From NCBI RefSeq assembly GCF_009649955.1, contig NZ_CP045875.1:3108001-3172000 (forward strand): a stretch of DNA of 64,000 nucleotides, in the 5' to 3' direction. The stretch comes from Heliorestis convoluta. GTDB taxonomy: Bacteria; Bacillota; Desulfitobacteriia; Heliobacteriales; Heliobacteriaceae. Under the pieces are notes generated by a model that did no database searches, was not told the origin of the DNA, and worked only from the letters and a program-made list of their open reading frames with translations. Positions 26,493 through 34,508 of the stretch are shown here, one piece after another (the stretch's first letter is position 1; every line of letters begins with the position of its first letter). The translations under genes were made by a program, and so were the position numbers.

Positions 26493-26783
26493 CACGCCCC
26501 AGTAGCCTTGCACGAGTAGGAAAAGATTACTTTTATTCAAAATAAAGTAAAAAAGAGCTGTTTTCAAAAAAACTCTTTACAAAATGAAAAAAACTCCTAT
26601 TGTAGAAAGAGTAGACCTTGTTCGGTTCCCAACACCAACAAGTCTTTCTACAAAGGAGTTCCAAAAATTGAATAACATAAGTATAAAACAGAAAAATGGT
26701 CATACGTCAATGCTTATCGATGCTTCCATGGAACAGTACAAATGCCCTTTGTTAAATTATGAATATGATAAACTTGATACCGA
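26493..26783 (+). pseudogene. Remnant: long hairpin and truncated reading frame
   Basis: Between the IS and repeat unit B lies an AT-rich 291-base scrap. ACTCCTATTGTAGAAAGA (near 26596) is complementary to TCTTTCTACAAAGGAGT (near 26645) and would form a stem of about 18 bp. A frame starting TTG 26668 behind AAAGGAGTTCC encodes NISIKQKNGHTSMLIDASM and about 20 more residues, then is cut at the exact edge of the 769-bp unit (26784). It may be the 5' end of another transposase gene, but I cannot name it. Confidence 0.4.
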
Positions 26784-27068
26784 TCCATGCCCTTTGAGGT
26801 TTCTGACTTGGTCAAGCAGTATCAGCAGTACACCTATCCTTACTCCATTTTTCATCGACTCCGGGATATAGAGCAAGAAATTGAGCGTCGGAATATTGCG
26901 GGCATTATTCACTATACGCAGAGCTTTTGCTTTCGTCAAATCGAAGATATTATTTTGCGACAAAGGCTCAATGTGCCCATATTGACCCTTGAAGGCGATC
27001 GACCAGGGCCTATAGATGCGAGAAGTCGCATGCGGATTGATGCTTTTATTGATATGTTGGCGTATTAA
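26784..27068 (+). pseudogene. Truncated 3' copy of the dehydratase gene, unit B
   Basis: The last 94 codons plus stop of the gene at 13828-14808, beginning at the codon region for MPFEVSDLVKQYQQY and ending AFIDMLAY. No promoter or ribosome site precedes it. One cluster cysteine (SFCFRQ) remains; the fragment cannot be functional by itself. Confidence 0.95.
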
Positions 27069-27081
27069 TAACACAGCCCCC

Positions 27082-27552
27082 GGGCATGACTGGTCAGTAC
27101 GAAAATAGATAATTTGTGGTGGGGTCAGGCGTTATGAATTCCTTCCGAACGGACTCATCCCACGCCATGAGCGGCAGCAAGCTGCCGATGGCTGAGGTCT
27201 GAAGTCCTCTCTCCAGGAATTCATAACGCCTGACCCAGGTACATCTTGCTGGTTGTGACTGAGTTTGGGCCTATTGCAAATACAAATACAATAGGCAGTT
27301 GCGTATACATCGCAGAAAGGTGCGCAAAGCAATGTCAACGGAAAGTAACAATCAGCAAAAACGCTCTGGGCCTGGGCATCACGATTTCCAGAGCGGGACT
27401 TGGGACCTCAGCTGTCGCCAGCTTGCTGGCGGTAACAGCGTGGGACCAGTCCAGAGCGGAGGAAAGCGTGATGCCCAGGCCCCTCTATGAAGTAACCCCC
27501 ATGTGATCAGGAAATATTGATTTTCATCGTTGGTTGTGCCCGACCGGGCATG
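27082..27552 (+). repeat. Paired-hairpin dispersed repeat, copy B
   Basis: This 471-bp copy starts with GGGCATG and ends with CCCGACCGGGCATG. Hairpin 1 is 27122-27236 and hairpin 2 is 27368-27482, each 115 bases. Outer arms are perfect: GTCAGGCGTTATGAATTCC with its complement in hairpin 1, GGGCCTGGGCATCACG with its complement in hairpin 2. Between them is a smaller stem GCCTATTG...CAATAGGC. Reading frames crossing it differ between copies and are not genes. Confidence 0.95.
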
Positions 27553-27837
27553 TCCATGCCCTTTGAGGTTTCTGACTTGGTCAAGCAGTATCAGCAGTAC
27601 ACCTATCCTTACTCCATTTTTCATCGACTCCGGGATATAGAGCAAGAAATTGAGCGTCGGAATATTGCGGGCATTATTCACTATACGCAGAGCTTTTGCT
27701 TTCGTCAAATCGAAGATATTATTTTGCGACAAAGGCTCAATGTGCCCATATTGACCCTTGAAGGCGATCGACCAGGGCCTATAGATGCGAGAAGTCGCAT
27801 GCGGATTGATGCTTTTATTGATATGTTGGCGTATTAA
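27553..27837 (+). pseudogene. Truncated 3' copy of the dehydratase gene, unit C
   Basis: Identical to the fragment in unit B: about 94 codons plus stop of the dehydratase gene, with no start signals of its own. Confidence 0.95.
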
Positions 27838-27850
27838 TAACACAGCCCCC

Positions 27851-28321
27851 GGGCATGACTGGTCAGTACGAAAATAGATAATTTGTGGTGGGGTCAGGCG
27901 TTATGAATTCCTTCCGAACGGACTCATCCCACGCCATGAGCGGCAGCAAGCTGCCGATGGCTGAGGTCTGAAGTCCTCTCTCCAGGAATTCATAACGCCT
28001 GACCCAGGTACATCTTGCTGGTTGTGACTGAGTTTGGGCCTATTGCAAATACAAATACAATAGGCAGTTGCGTATACATCGCAGAAAGGTGCGCAAAGCA
28101 ATGTCAACGGAAAGTAACAATCAGCAAAAACGCTCTGGGCCTGGGCATCACGATTTCCAGAGCGGGACTTGGGACCTCAGCTGTCGCCAGCTTGCTGGCG
28201 GTAACAGCGTGGGACCAGTCCAGAGCGGAGGAAAGCGTGATGCCCAGGCCCCTCTATGAAGTAACCCCCATGTGATCAGGAAATATTGATTTTCATCGTT
28301 GGTTGTGCCCGACCGGGCATG
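27851..28321 (+). repeat. Paired-hairpin dispersed repeat, copy C
   Basis: Identical to copy B. Hairpin 1 is 27891-28005 and hairpin 2 is 28137-28251. It forms the immediate upstream region of the dehydratase activator gene, so any transcript entering from the left must pass through both hairpins. Confidence 0.95.
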
Positions 28322-28369
28322 GAGGGTTAACATTAAAGTTTAATGAAGATGGGGGCTTTTGCAAAGTCT

Positions 28370-29122
28370 ATGAATATTGGACTTGATCTTGGGAGTCGCT
28401 TTGTCAAAGCCGTTTTTTTTCGAGAAGGTACTATGGTAGAACAACGGTATTACGATACGCTTGCTTTTTATCGACAGTATGGCCGCAAAATAGGAGAAGA
28501 GCTGGTCATCGATAAAAAAGCACTACAATGGCCTTCTTATGAAAGTGTTGTCTCAACAGGCTACGGAAGGAATTTGATTCAAGTCTCTGGGGGCAAGGCT
28601 ATCCCTGAGCTACGAGCTCATACAACGGGTGCTATCTACCAAACGGGACTTCAAGACTTTACCTTGCTTGACTTGGGTGGACAAGATAGTAAAGTTATCA
28701 AAGTGAAAAATGGGCGTATGATTGATTTTCGAACGAATGATAAATGCGCAGCCTCTTCAGGACGGTATCTAGAGAATATGGCGCATGTCTTAGGCCTAAA
28801 GGTGGAAGAATTAAGCAATTGTCTGGATAACCCCGTCCCTCTTTCTTCGACCTGTGCTGTTTTTGGAGAATCAGAATTGATTGGACGTATTATTGAAGGA
28901 CATAGCATCGAAGCTTTAGCTGCCGGTGTTAATGAAACGATTGTTAAACGAGTAGAACCAATGCTTAAAGAACTTTATAGCCCGACCATCGTCTTTACTG
29001 GTGGTGTCGCCTACAATAGTGCCATCAAAACCATGTTACGAGAGGTAGTTCAAGCAGAAATTATCGTCCCCCAGTATCCCCAATTAAACGGTGCCATCGG
29101 TTGTGCTGTTTACCCAGTATGA
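28370..29122 (+). CDS. BadF/BadG/BcrA/BcrD ATPase, activator (reductase) of the 2-hydroxyacyl-CoA dehydratase family
   Basis: A 250-residue HgdC-type ATPase of the actin/Hsp70 fold. It uses ATP to push an electron at very low potential into the dehydratase or double-cubane protein. GLDLGSRFVKAV is the phosphate-1 loop, LLDLGGQDSKVI phosphate-2, FTGGVAYN the adenosine motif. The two cysteines that hold a [4Fe-4S] cluster across the homodimer are in NDKCAASSGRYLE (about residue 126) and SSTCAVFGESEL (about 161). ATG 28370 begins with the conserved MNIGLDLG; ATG 28343 is possible. Its presumed partner is 13.5 kb away at 13828, separated by rearrangement. Confidence 0.9.
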   Translation: MNIGLDLGSRFVKAVFFREGTMVEQRYYDTLAFYRQYGRKIGEELVIDKKALQWPSYESVVSTGYGRNLIQVSGGKAIPELRAHTTGAIYQTGLQDFTLLDLGGQDSKVIKVKNGRMIDFRTNDKCAASSGRYLENMAHVLGLKVEELSNCLDNPVPLSSTCAVFGESELIGRIIEGHSIEALAAGVNETIVKRVEPMLKELYSPTIVFTGGVAYNSAIKTMLREVVQAEIIVPQYPQLNGAIGCAVYPV

Positions 29123-29140
29123 GAAAGGAGCTAAGAAGCT

Positions 29141-29983
29141 ATGCGTAGAATAACCTTTGAGCAAATCGCCTGTGCAGTAGAAAAGCTCTGCATAGAAGCT
29201 AACACGATTATCGGTGATGATGTCAACAACGCTTTAAAGAGGGCCTGTAACCAAGAAGCCTCATCACTAGGGCAATCGATTATCCAAAAAATACTAGAGA
29301 ATAATGATATCGCTGCTCGAGAAAGTGTTCCCATATGTCAAGATACAGGCATGGCCGTTATTTTCGTAGACTGGGGACAAGATGTACGCTTTGAAGGCTC
29401 AGATATTAAAGAAGCCATCCATGAAGGTGTCCGTAGAGGCTATGACAAAGGATATCTGCGCAAATCAGTTGTACAAGATCCCCTAGAGCGTATTAATACA
29501 GGTGATAACACCCCGGCAGTCATTCACTTTGATCTCGTACCAGGAGATAAAGTGCATATCCTTGTAGCACCAAAAGGCTTTGGCAGTGAAAATATGAGTG
29601 CACTTAAAATGTTTAAGCCTTCTGAAGGGATTGAAGCTGTCAAAAAACTTGTTATCGATACGGTAGACAATGCCGGTTCAAACCCCTGTCCACCCATTGT
29701 TATTGGCGTTGGCATTGGTGGAACTATGGAAAAATCAGCTATATTGGCGAAAAAAGCTTTAATGCGTACCATCGGAACATCAAATCCTAAGCCACATCTT
29801 GCTGCTTTGGAAAAAGAACTGCTTGAAAAAATCAATGGTCTTGGCATAGGACCACAAGGGCTCGGTGGCACTACAACAGCGCTGGCTGTTCATGTAGAAA
29901 CGTATCCAACCCACATTGCAGGCTTGCCTGTTGCAGTAAACATAAATTGTCATGTTACGCGTCATGCTGAGGTAGAACTATAA
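29141..29983 (+). CDS. fumA: Class I fumarate hydratase, alpha (N-terminal) subunit
   Basis: A 280-residue subunit of the oxygen-sensitive [4Fe-4S] fumarase that interconverts fumarate and malate. Cluster cysteines are in PICQDTGMAVIF (about residue 66), GSNPCPPIVIGVGIGGT (about 185) and in the C-terminal NINCHVTRHAE. It is 280 residues, as expected for the two-subunit form found in Clostridia and archaea. Tartrate dehydratase is closely related and cannot be fully excluded. The beta subunit gene starts 22 bases downstream; it may be co-transcribed with the activator gene, 18 bases upstream. Confidence 0.9.
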   Translation: MRRITFEQIACAVEKLCIEANTIIGDDVNNALKRACNQEASSLGQSIIQKILENNDIAARESVPICQDTGMAVIFVDWGQDVRFEGSDIKEAIHEGVRRGYDKGYLRKSVVQDPLERINTGDNTPAVIHFDLVPGDKVHILVAPKGFGSENMSALKMFKPSEGIEAVKKLVIDTVDNAGSNPCPPIVIGVGIGGTMEKSAILAKKALMRTIGTSNPKPHLAALEKELLEKINGLGIGPQGLGGTTTALAVHVETYPTHIAGLPVAVNINCHVTRHAEVEL

Positions 29984-30004
29984 AGAATGAAAGGGGAGAG
30001 AATT

Positions 30005-30559
30005 GTGGAAGCCAAAAAGATAAAGACACCGCTGACAAGAGAGCAAGCCAAAGAACTGCGAGCAGGCGATCAAGTTTTGATTAATGGTGTTATCTACACC
30101 GGGCGTGACGCTGCTCACAAGAGAATGATAGAAACATTAGATAGAGGAGAAGATCTTCCCTTTGATGTTCAAGATGCTGTCATCTATTATGTGGGCCCCT
30201 GTCCTGCAAAACCGGGACAGGTAATTGGCTCAGCAGGACCCACCACATCAGGTCGGATGGACGCCTACGCGCCAACTTTGATTGTCAAAGGATTGACCGG
30301 AATGATTGGAAAAGGCTTGCGAACCTCAGCCGTCATTGAGGCCATGAAAGAGCATGGCTCTGTCTACTTTGCGGCCATTGGCGGTGCTGGCGCATTAATG
30401 GCCCGTACCATCAAAGAATCCGAGGTCATCGCTTACGACGATCTTGGCACAGAAGCAATCCGCCGATTGATTGTAGAAGATTTTCCTGCCATTGTTGTAA
30501 TTGATAGCCAAGGTAATAACTTATATGAGCAGGGCAAGGAAGCGTATAGAAAAAAATAA
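30005..30559 (+). CDS. fumB: Class I fumarate hydratase, beta (C-terminal) subunit
   Basis: A 184-residue partner of the alpha subunit. Typical segments are LRAGDQVLINGVIYTGRDAAHKR, YYVGPCPAKPGQVIGSAGPTTSGRMD and IGKG, which carry the substrate-binding residues. GTG 30005 lies about 7 bases after GGGGAG; the ATG at 29987 would precede that ribosome site. Confidence 0.9.
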   Translation: MEAKKIKTPLTREQAKELRAGDQVLINGVIYTGRDAAHKRMIETLDRGEDLPFDVQDAVIYYVGPCPAKPGQVIGSAGPTTSGRMDAYAPTLIVKGLTGMIGKGLRTSAVIEAMKEHGSVYFAAIGGAGALMARTIKESEVIAYDDLGTEAIRRLIVEDFPAIVVIDSQGNNLYEQGKEAYRKK

Positions 30560-30608
30560 GTCTAACCTATGCAACGATAGGAAACCTTAATGTGTGAGGA
30601 GGAAAATA

Positions 30609-31328
30609 ATGGCTCGTTCAGATGGCCGTTCTCCAGAACAATTGAGAACTGTTCGAATCGAAAAAGATTATTTAATTCACCCAGAAGGCTCTGTCTTAAT
30701 TACCATGGGAAAGACCAAAGTAATCTGTACAGCTACAATAGAAGAGAAAGTACCGCCTTTTCAAAAAGGAAGTGGAAAAGGTTGGGTTACAGCAGAGTAC
30801 GCCATGTTACCAAGAGCCACAGGAACGCGGACCCAAAGAGAATCAACACGAGGGAAACAACAAGGGCGAACCATGGAGATTCAACGCCTTATCGGTCGAG
30901 CTTTACGGTCTATTGTTGATCTACAACGTTTAGGAGAAAGAACCATTTGGATCGATTGTGACGTTATACAAGCCGATGGTGGGACTCGAACAGCTGCCAT
31001 TACAGGTGCTTTTATTGCCTTACATGAGGCTTGTGCTAAGTTGTTACAGAAAGGTTCTATTCAGCAAACTCCTCTGCTCCAACAGTTAGCGGCTATTAGT
31101 GTAGGAAAAGTAAACAACCAACTGCTTCTTGATCTTTGTTACGAGGAAGACTCGCAAGCAGAAGTGGATATGAACGTAGTCATGACCGGTGATGGCAAAT
31201 TTGTTGAGTTACAGGGAACTGCAGAAGGGGTACCTTTCTCACGACAAGACATGGATGGCATGATTCGTTTGGCGCAAAAAGGAATTAACGAATTGCTAGA
31301 GATCCAAAGAAAAATAATTAACAAATAG
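30609..31328 (+). CDS. rph: Ribonuclease PH
   Basis: A 239-residue phosphorolytic 3'-exoribonuclease that trims tRNA 3' ends. Family motifs: [54 protein letters not shown] (phosphate and RNA binding), [21 protein letters not shown] and the C-terminal [17 protein letters not shown] 30609 follows GTGAGGAGGAAA. It is followed by the XTP diphosphatase gene, a common pairing in Bacillota, and a tRNA gene 84 bases further on. Confidence 0.95.
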   Translation: MARSDGRSPEQLRTVRIEKDYLIHPEGSVLITMGKTKVICTATIEEKVPPFQKGSGKGWVTAEYAMLPRATGTRTQRESTRGKQQGRTMEIQRLIGRALRSIVDLQRLGERTIWIDCDVIQADGGTRTAAITGAFIALHEACAKLLQKGSIQQTPLLQQLAAISVGKVNNQLLLDLCYEEDSQAEVDMNVVMTGDGKFVELQGTAEGVPFSRQDMDGMIRLAQKGINELLEIQRKIINK

Positions 31329-31371
31329 TGATTGGACAAAATTAAGGCTCCTGTCATGAGGAGTTGAAGCA

Positions 31372-32010
31372 ATGCAGATTATTTTAGCAACAAATAATAT
31401 GGGAAAAGTTCGTGAATTTGAAGCGATGACAGCAAGTCAACGTTCCCCCCTACCCGTACAATGGCTTTCTCTGCGCAACTTTCCTGAAATCGGAGAAATT
31501 GAAGAGACAGGAAAGAGCTTTCGCGAGAATGCTTTGTTAAAAGCACAGTGCGTAGCCAATAAGACAGGGTTGGCTGCATTAGCTGATGACTCAGGGTTGC
31601 AAGTTGACGCCTTACAAGGTGCACCAGGTATATACTCTGCTCGCTATGCTGGTGAACCCAAAGACGATCGGCGCAATAACGAGAAGCTTCTTCAAGAATT
31701 AGCAGGTGTACCTTTCGAGAAAAGAACAGCCCGTTTTACTTGTGTATTAGCCCTGGCTTTGCCTGATGGACAAAAATTTTTTGCAGAAGGTGCTTGTTAT
31801 GGACTCATAGCCCAAGAAGGTCTTGGAGAAGGCGGCTTTGGCTATGACCCCCTTTTCTACTTACCCTTTTACAAAAAAACAATGGCACAACTAAGTAGTG
31901 ATGTAAAAAATCGAATTAGTCATCGTGCCTCGGCCATGGAAAAAATGTTTTTTTTATTACGGGCACTGCTTTTTCCAGAGCCAGAACCATTAAGAAAACC
32001 CAACTTCTAG
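31372..32010 (+). CDS. rdgB: XTP/dITP diphosphatase (RdgB/HAM1)
   Basis: A 212-residue house-cleaning pyrophosphatase that removes dITP, XTP and similar nucleotides. ILATNNMGKVREFEAM is the N-terminal substrate loop, ALADDSGLQVDALQGAPGIYSARYAG the central motif and GFGYDPLFYLP the base-binding segment, followed by AQLSSDVKNRISHRASA. The length is slightly above the usual 200 because of a C-terminal tail. GAGGAGTTG precedes the ATG. Confidence 0.95.
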   Translation: MQIILATNNMGKVREFEAMTASQRSPLPVQWLSLRNFPEIGEIEETGKSFRENALLKAQCVANKTGLAALADDSGLQVDALQGAPGIYSARYAGEPKDDRRNNEKLLQELAGVPFEKRTARFTCVLALALPDGQKFFAEGACYGLIAQEGLGEGGFGYDPLFYLPFYKKTMAQLSSDVKNRISHRASAMEKMFFLLRALLFPEPEPLRKPNF

Positions 32011-32029
32011 CAATAAGGAAAAGCTTCTC

Positions 32030-32058
32030 TTGACAAAAAGAAATGGTTTCGTTAATAT
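32030..32058 (+). promoter_or_regulatory. Promoter of the tRNA-Leu gene
   Basis: TTGACA (32030-32035), 17 bases, TAATAT (32053-32058), about 37 bases before the tRNA. Confidence 0.65.
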
Positions 32059-32094
32059 ATTATGGTATCAGCAAAGATTGCTTGGCAAGCAGAT

Positions 32095-32177
32095 GCGGGA
32101 GTGGCGGAATTGGTAGACGCACTGGATTTAGGTTCCAGCGGGCAACCGTGGGGGTTCAAGTCCCTTCTCCCGTACCA
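32095..32177 (+). tRNA. tRNA-Leu, anticodon UAG
   Basis: The acceptor strands GCGGGAG and CTCCCGT pair (one G-U). The D arm has GGTAGACGC. The anticodon stem CTGGA/TCCAG encloses loop TTTAGGT, giving anticodon TAG. A short variable arm is followed by GGTTCAAGTCC in the T arm, and CCA is encoded. Length 83, class II as expected for leucine. Confidence 0.95.
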
Positions 32178-32247
32178 GCAATGCTCTTGCCGCTGCTACA
32201 GGCCTCATGAAGGTGATCCATCTGATGATTACATTAGGAAAAGGTTC

Positions 32248-32275
32248 AACCTCGGTGTGCCATCGCCGAGGTTTT
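32248..32275 (+). terminator. Terminator after tRNA-Leu
   Basis: AACCTCGG pairs with CCGAGGTT, followed by TT. The rest of the 345-base gap up to the trigger factor gene shows no gene. Confidence 0.6.
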
Positions 32276-32522
32276 ACTATTAGCTATTTAAAAAAGCGTA
32301 TAAAGCATAGATTATCAACGATTTGTCAAAGATAAATCGTAATGAAAAAGCAATAATTGGGAAAAATACTTCTTGACTGCAATGCGAAAAAAGCTCCTTC
32401 AGCAGGAAAACGTAGATGTTCGTAGAATGATCATCTTATGCTTTTTCTCAATATCGGTTACACTATGCTGGTAGAACGCCCAGGGTGGCAAGTTACGTAG
32501 AAAAGACGAGAGGTGTACATAG

Positions 32523-33821
32523 GTGAAATCAACGGTGGAAAAGATAGACCAGAATAAGGTTGTACTGGAAGTTGAAGTACCTGTAGAAAAGTTTGAAGCT
32601 GCACTTGGTAAAGCCTACAAGAAAGTCGTTACTAAGGTAACCATACCAGGCTTTCGTAAAGGTAAGGCGCCTCGTAAGATTGTAGAACAATTTTATGGTC
32701 CTGAGATTCTTTTTGAAGACGCTCTAGAGATTGTCGTGCCAGAAGCCTATTTTGCAGCTGTTGAAGAACAAGGGGTAGAGCCAGTCGACCAACCAAACTT
32801 TGATATGGTTCAACTGGAAGTAGGGAAACCTCTCATCTTTAAAGCAACCGTTACAGTAAAACCAGAAGTGGCTTTGGGTGAATACAAAGGACTAGAATAC
32901 CAGGTAGAGTCTGTAGAGATTACAGAAGAAGCGGTTCAACAGCAACTAGATAGTTTACAAAAGCGTCACGCCAAAATGGCTGTATTGTCTGAAGACGCAG
33001 AAGCCCAGATGGGAGATACTGTAACTATTGACTTCCAAGGATTCAAAGATGGCGTACCTTTTGAAGGTGGTAAAGGGGAAGACTATCATTTAGAACTCGG
33101 TAGCAACACTTTTATTCCTGGCTTTGAAGATGGATTGGTTGGAGCAAAAGTGGGCGAAGAGAGAACTTTAGAGTTAACATTCCCAGAAGAATACCATGTT
33201 GCAGATTTAGCAGGCCAGCCTGTACAATTCAAAACTGTTCTGAAAGAAATGAAGCGTAAAGAATATGCTGCTATAGATGATGAATTTGCTAAAGACGTAA
33301 GTGATTTTGAAACATTAGATGAACTGAAAGAAGATATTCGTAAAAACCTTCAGACGCAGGCAGAGCAAGCACAAGATAGAGAAATGCGCAACACACTGAT
33401 CGAAAAAGCTGTCGAATCTGTCGAAGTAGAAATTCCTTCCGCTATGGTTGAAGAAAGAGCCGAACAGATGCTGCAAGACTATGGCAGACGTCTTGAATAT
33501 CAAGGCTTATCTTTGGATAAGTTCTTAGAAATGACGAAGCAAGATATAAATGGCTTGCGGGCTCAGTTTACACCAGAAGCAGAAAAGTCTGTGAAAAGAG
33601 ATCTTGTCTTACAAGCCATTGCCAAAACAGAAAATTTGGATGTTAGCGAAGAAGAAATCAATCAAGAAATTGAAACTTTGGCTGCTAACTATAACCAACC
33701 TGCCGATGTATTGCGTAAATTGCTTGTAGACAATGGTCAACTAGACAATCTAACCGAAAGTCTTAAAGCTGACAAAGCAGTTCAGTTTTTAGTAGACCAT
33801 GCGAAAGCTGTAGAAGCATAA
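32523..33821 (+). CDS. tig: Trigger factor (ribosome-associated chaperone)
   Basis: A protein of 432 residues with the normal three domains. The N-terminal ribosome-binding domain contains FRKGKAPRKIVEQFYG (the GFRxGxxP signature). The FKBP-like prolyl isomerase domain is at about 155-245 (GDTVTIDFQGFKDGVPFEGG, FIPGFEDGLVGAKVGEER), and the helical C-terminal domain forms the arms. It binds nascent chains at the ribosome exit. GTG start after GAGAGGTG. First of the tig-clpP-clpX-lonB-lonA-engB series, all on the same strand. Confidence 0.96.
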   Translation: MKSTVEKIDQNKVVLEVEVPVEKFEAALGKAYKKVVTKVTIPGFRKGKAPRKIVEQFYGPEILFEDALEIVVPEAYFAAVEEQGVEPVDQPNFDMVQLEVGKPLIFKATVTVKPEVALGEYKGLEYQVESVEITEEAVQQQLDSLQKRHAKMAVLSEDAEAQMGDTVTIDFQGFKDGVPFEGGKGEDYHLELGSNTFIPGFEDGLVGAKVGEERTLELTFPEEYHVADLAGQPVQFKTVLKEMKRKEYAAIDDEFAKDVSDFETLDELKEDIRKNLQTQAEQAQDREMRNTLIEKAVESVEVEIPSAMVEERAEQMLQDYGRRLEYQGLSLDKFLEMTKQDINGLRAQFTPEAEKSVKRDLVLQAIAKTENLDVSEEEINQEIETLAANYNQPADVLRKLLVDNGQLDNLTESLKADKAVQFLVDHAKAVEA

Positions 33822-33892
33822 TTTTACATTCTATTGAACTACAGCTCTAGTTGAGACATAGACTGAACTGTATATTGAGGAGGATACCGTGG

Positions 33893-34489
33893 ATGAGCCA
33901 CTTGGTGCCTATGGTTGTAGAGCAAACAAATCGTGGTGAGCGTGCTTATGACATTTATTCACGATTGTTAAAGGACCGAATTATCATCCTTGGTGGACCG
34001 ATTGATGATACTGTAGCGAATTTAGTCGTAGCTCAATTGCTTTTCTTGGAAGCAGAAGACCCTGACAAAGATATCCACCTTTACATTAACAGCCCTGGTG
34101 GTGCTATAACTGCTGGGTTTGCCATATATGACACTATGCAACTGATTCGCTGTAACGTATCCACAATTTGTGTAGGGATGGCTGCATCGATGGGTGCTTT
34201 CCTATTGGCGGCAGGAGAGAAAGGCAAGCGTTATGCTCTACCCAATGCAGAGGTAATGATTCATCAACCTCTCGGTGGGGTTCGAGGTCAAGCTGCCGAA
34301 ATCGAAATTCACGCACGCCATATTCTAAAAACAAGAGAGCGCCTTAACAAAATTCTTGCTGACCGAACCGGTCAGCCTCTAGAAAGAATCGAAAAGGACA
34401 CCGACCGCGACTACTTCATGTCTGCAGAAGAATCGAAATCATATGGTATCATCGACGGGGTGATGGAGTTTAAGCCAGCCAAGGCATGA
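33893..34489 (+). CDS. clpP: ATP-dependent Clp protease proteolytic subunit
   Basis: A 198-residue serine protease that forms the tetradecameric Clp barrel. The catalytic Ser is in [14 protein letters not shown] (near residue 98), the His in [11 protein letters not shown] (near 123), and the Asp follows in the [19 protein letters not shown] region. ATG 33893 follows GAGGAGG; a short propeptide-like start [11 protein letters not shown] is present. It is followed 19 bases later by its unfoldase clpX. Confidence 0.96.
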   Translation: MSHLVPMVVEQTNRGERAYDIYSRLLKDRIIILGGPIDDTVANLVVAQLLFLEAEDPDKDIHLYINSPGGAITAGFAIYDTMQLIRCNVSTICVGMAASMGAFLLAAGEKGKRYALPNAEVMIHQPLGGVRGQAAEIEIHARHILKTRERLNKILADRTGQPLERIEKDTDRDYFMSAEESKSYGIIDGVMEFKPAKA

Positions 34490-34508
34490 GTAGCAGAGAG
34501 GTGAGGTT

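Larger units (their letters stand above)
26784..27552 (+). repeat. 769-bp tandem unit B: dehydratase gene end plus paired-hairpin repeat
   Basis: The unit begins inside the dehydratase coding sequence (matches 14524 onward) and ends with the last base of the paired-hairpin repeat. It is followed head-to-tail by an identical unit (27553-28321); I see no difference between the two. It is a recent tandem duplication. The first 436 bases are also identical to 14524-14959. Confidence 0.95.
27553..28321 (+). repeat. 769-bp tandem unit C
   Basis: Second, identical member of the tandem pair. It ends 22 bases before the first possible start of the activator gene. The bases after its end (GAGGGTTAAC) supply a GGAGGG sequence together with the last base of the unit. 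Confidence 0.95.

Noticed and set aside
24821-26498. Target-site duplication for the IS4-type element
   Set aside because: Flanks share only ACG in the middle of six bases; not enough to call a duplication.
27246-27506. Open frames of 60-90 codons inside the paired-hairpin repeats, on both strands
   Set aside because: They arise from the hairpin arms, differ in frame and length between copies, and have no ribosome sites. The conserved feature is the base pairing, not the coding.
26784-28321. A CRISPR array
   Set aside because: Only two 769-bp units, no short repeat-spacer pattern and no cas genes in the window.
32062-32283. A 73-codon frame over the tRNA-Leu gene
   Set aside because: It covers the tRNA and its terminator; the tRNA explains the sequence completely.
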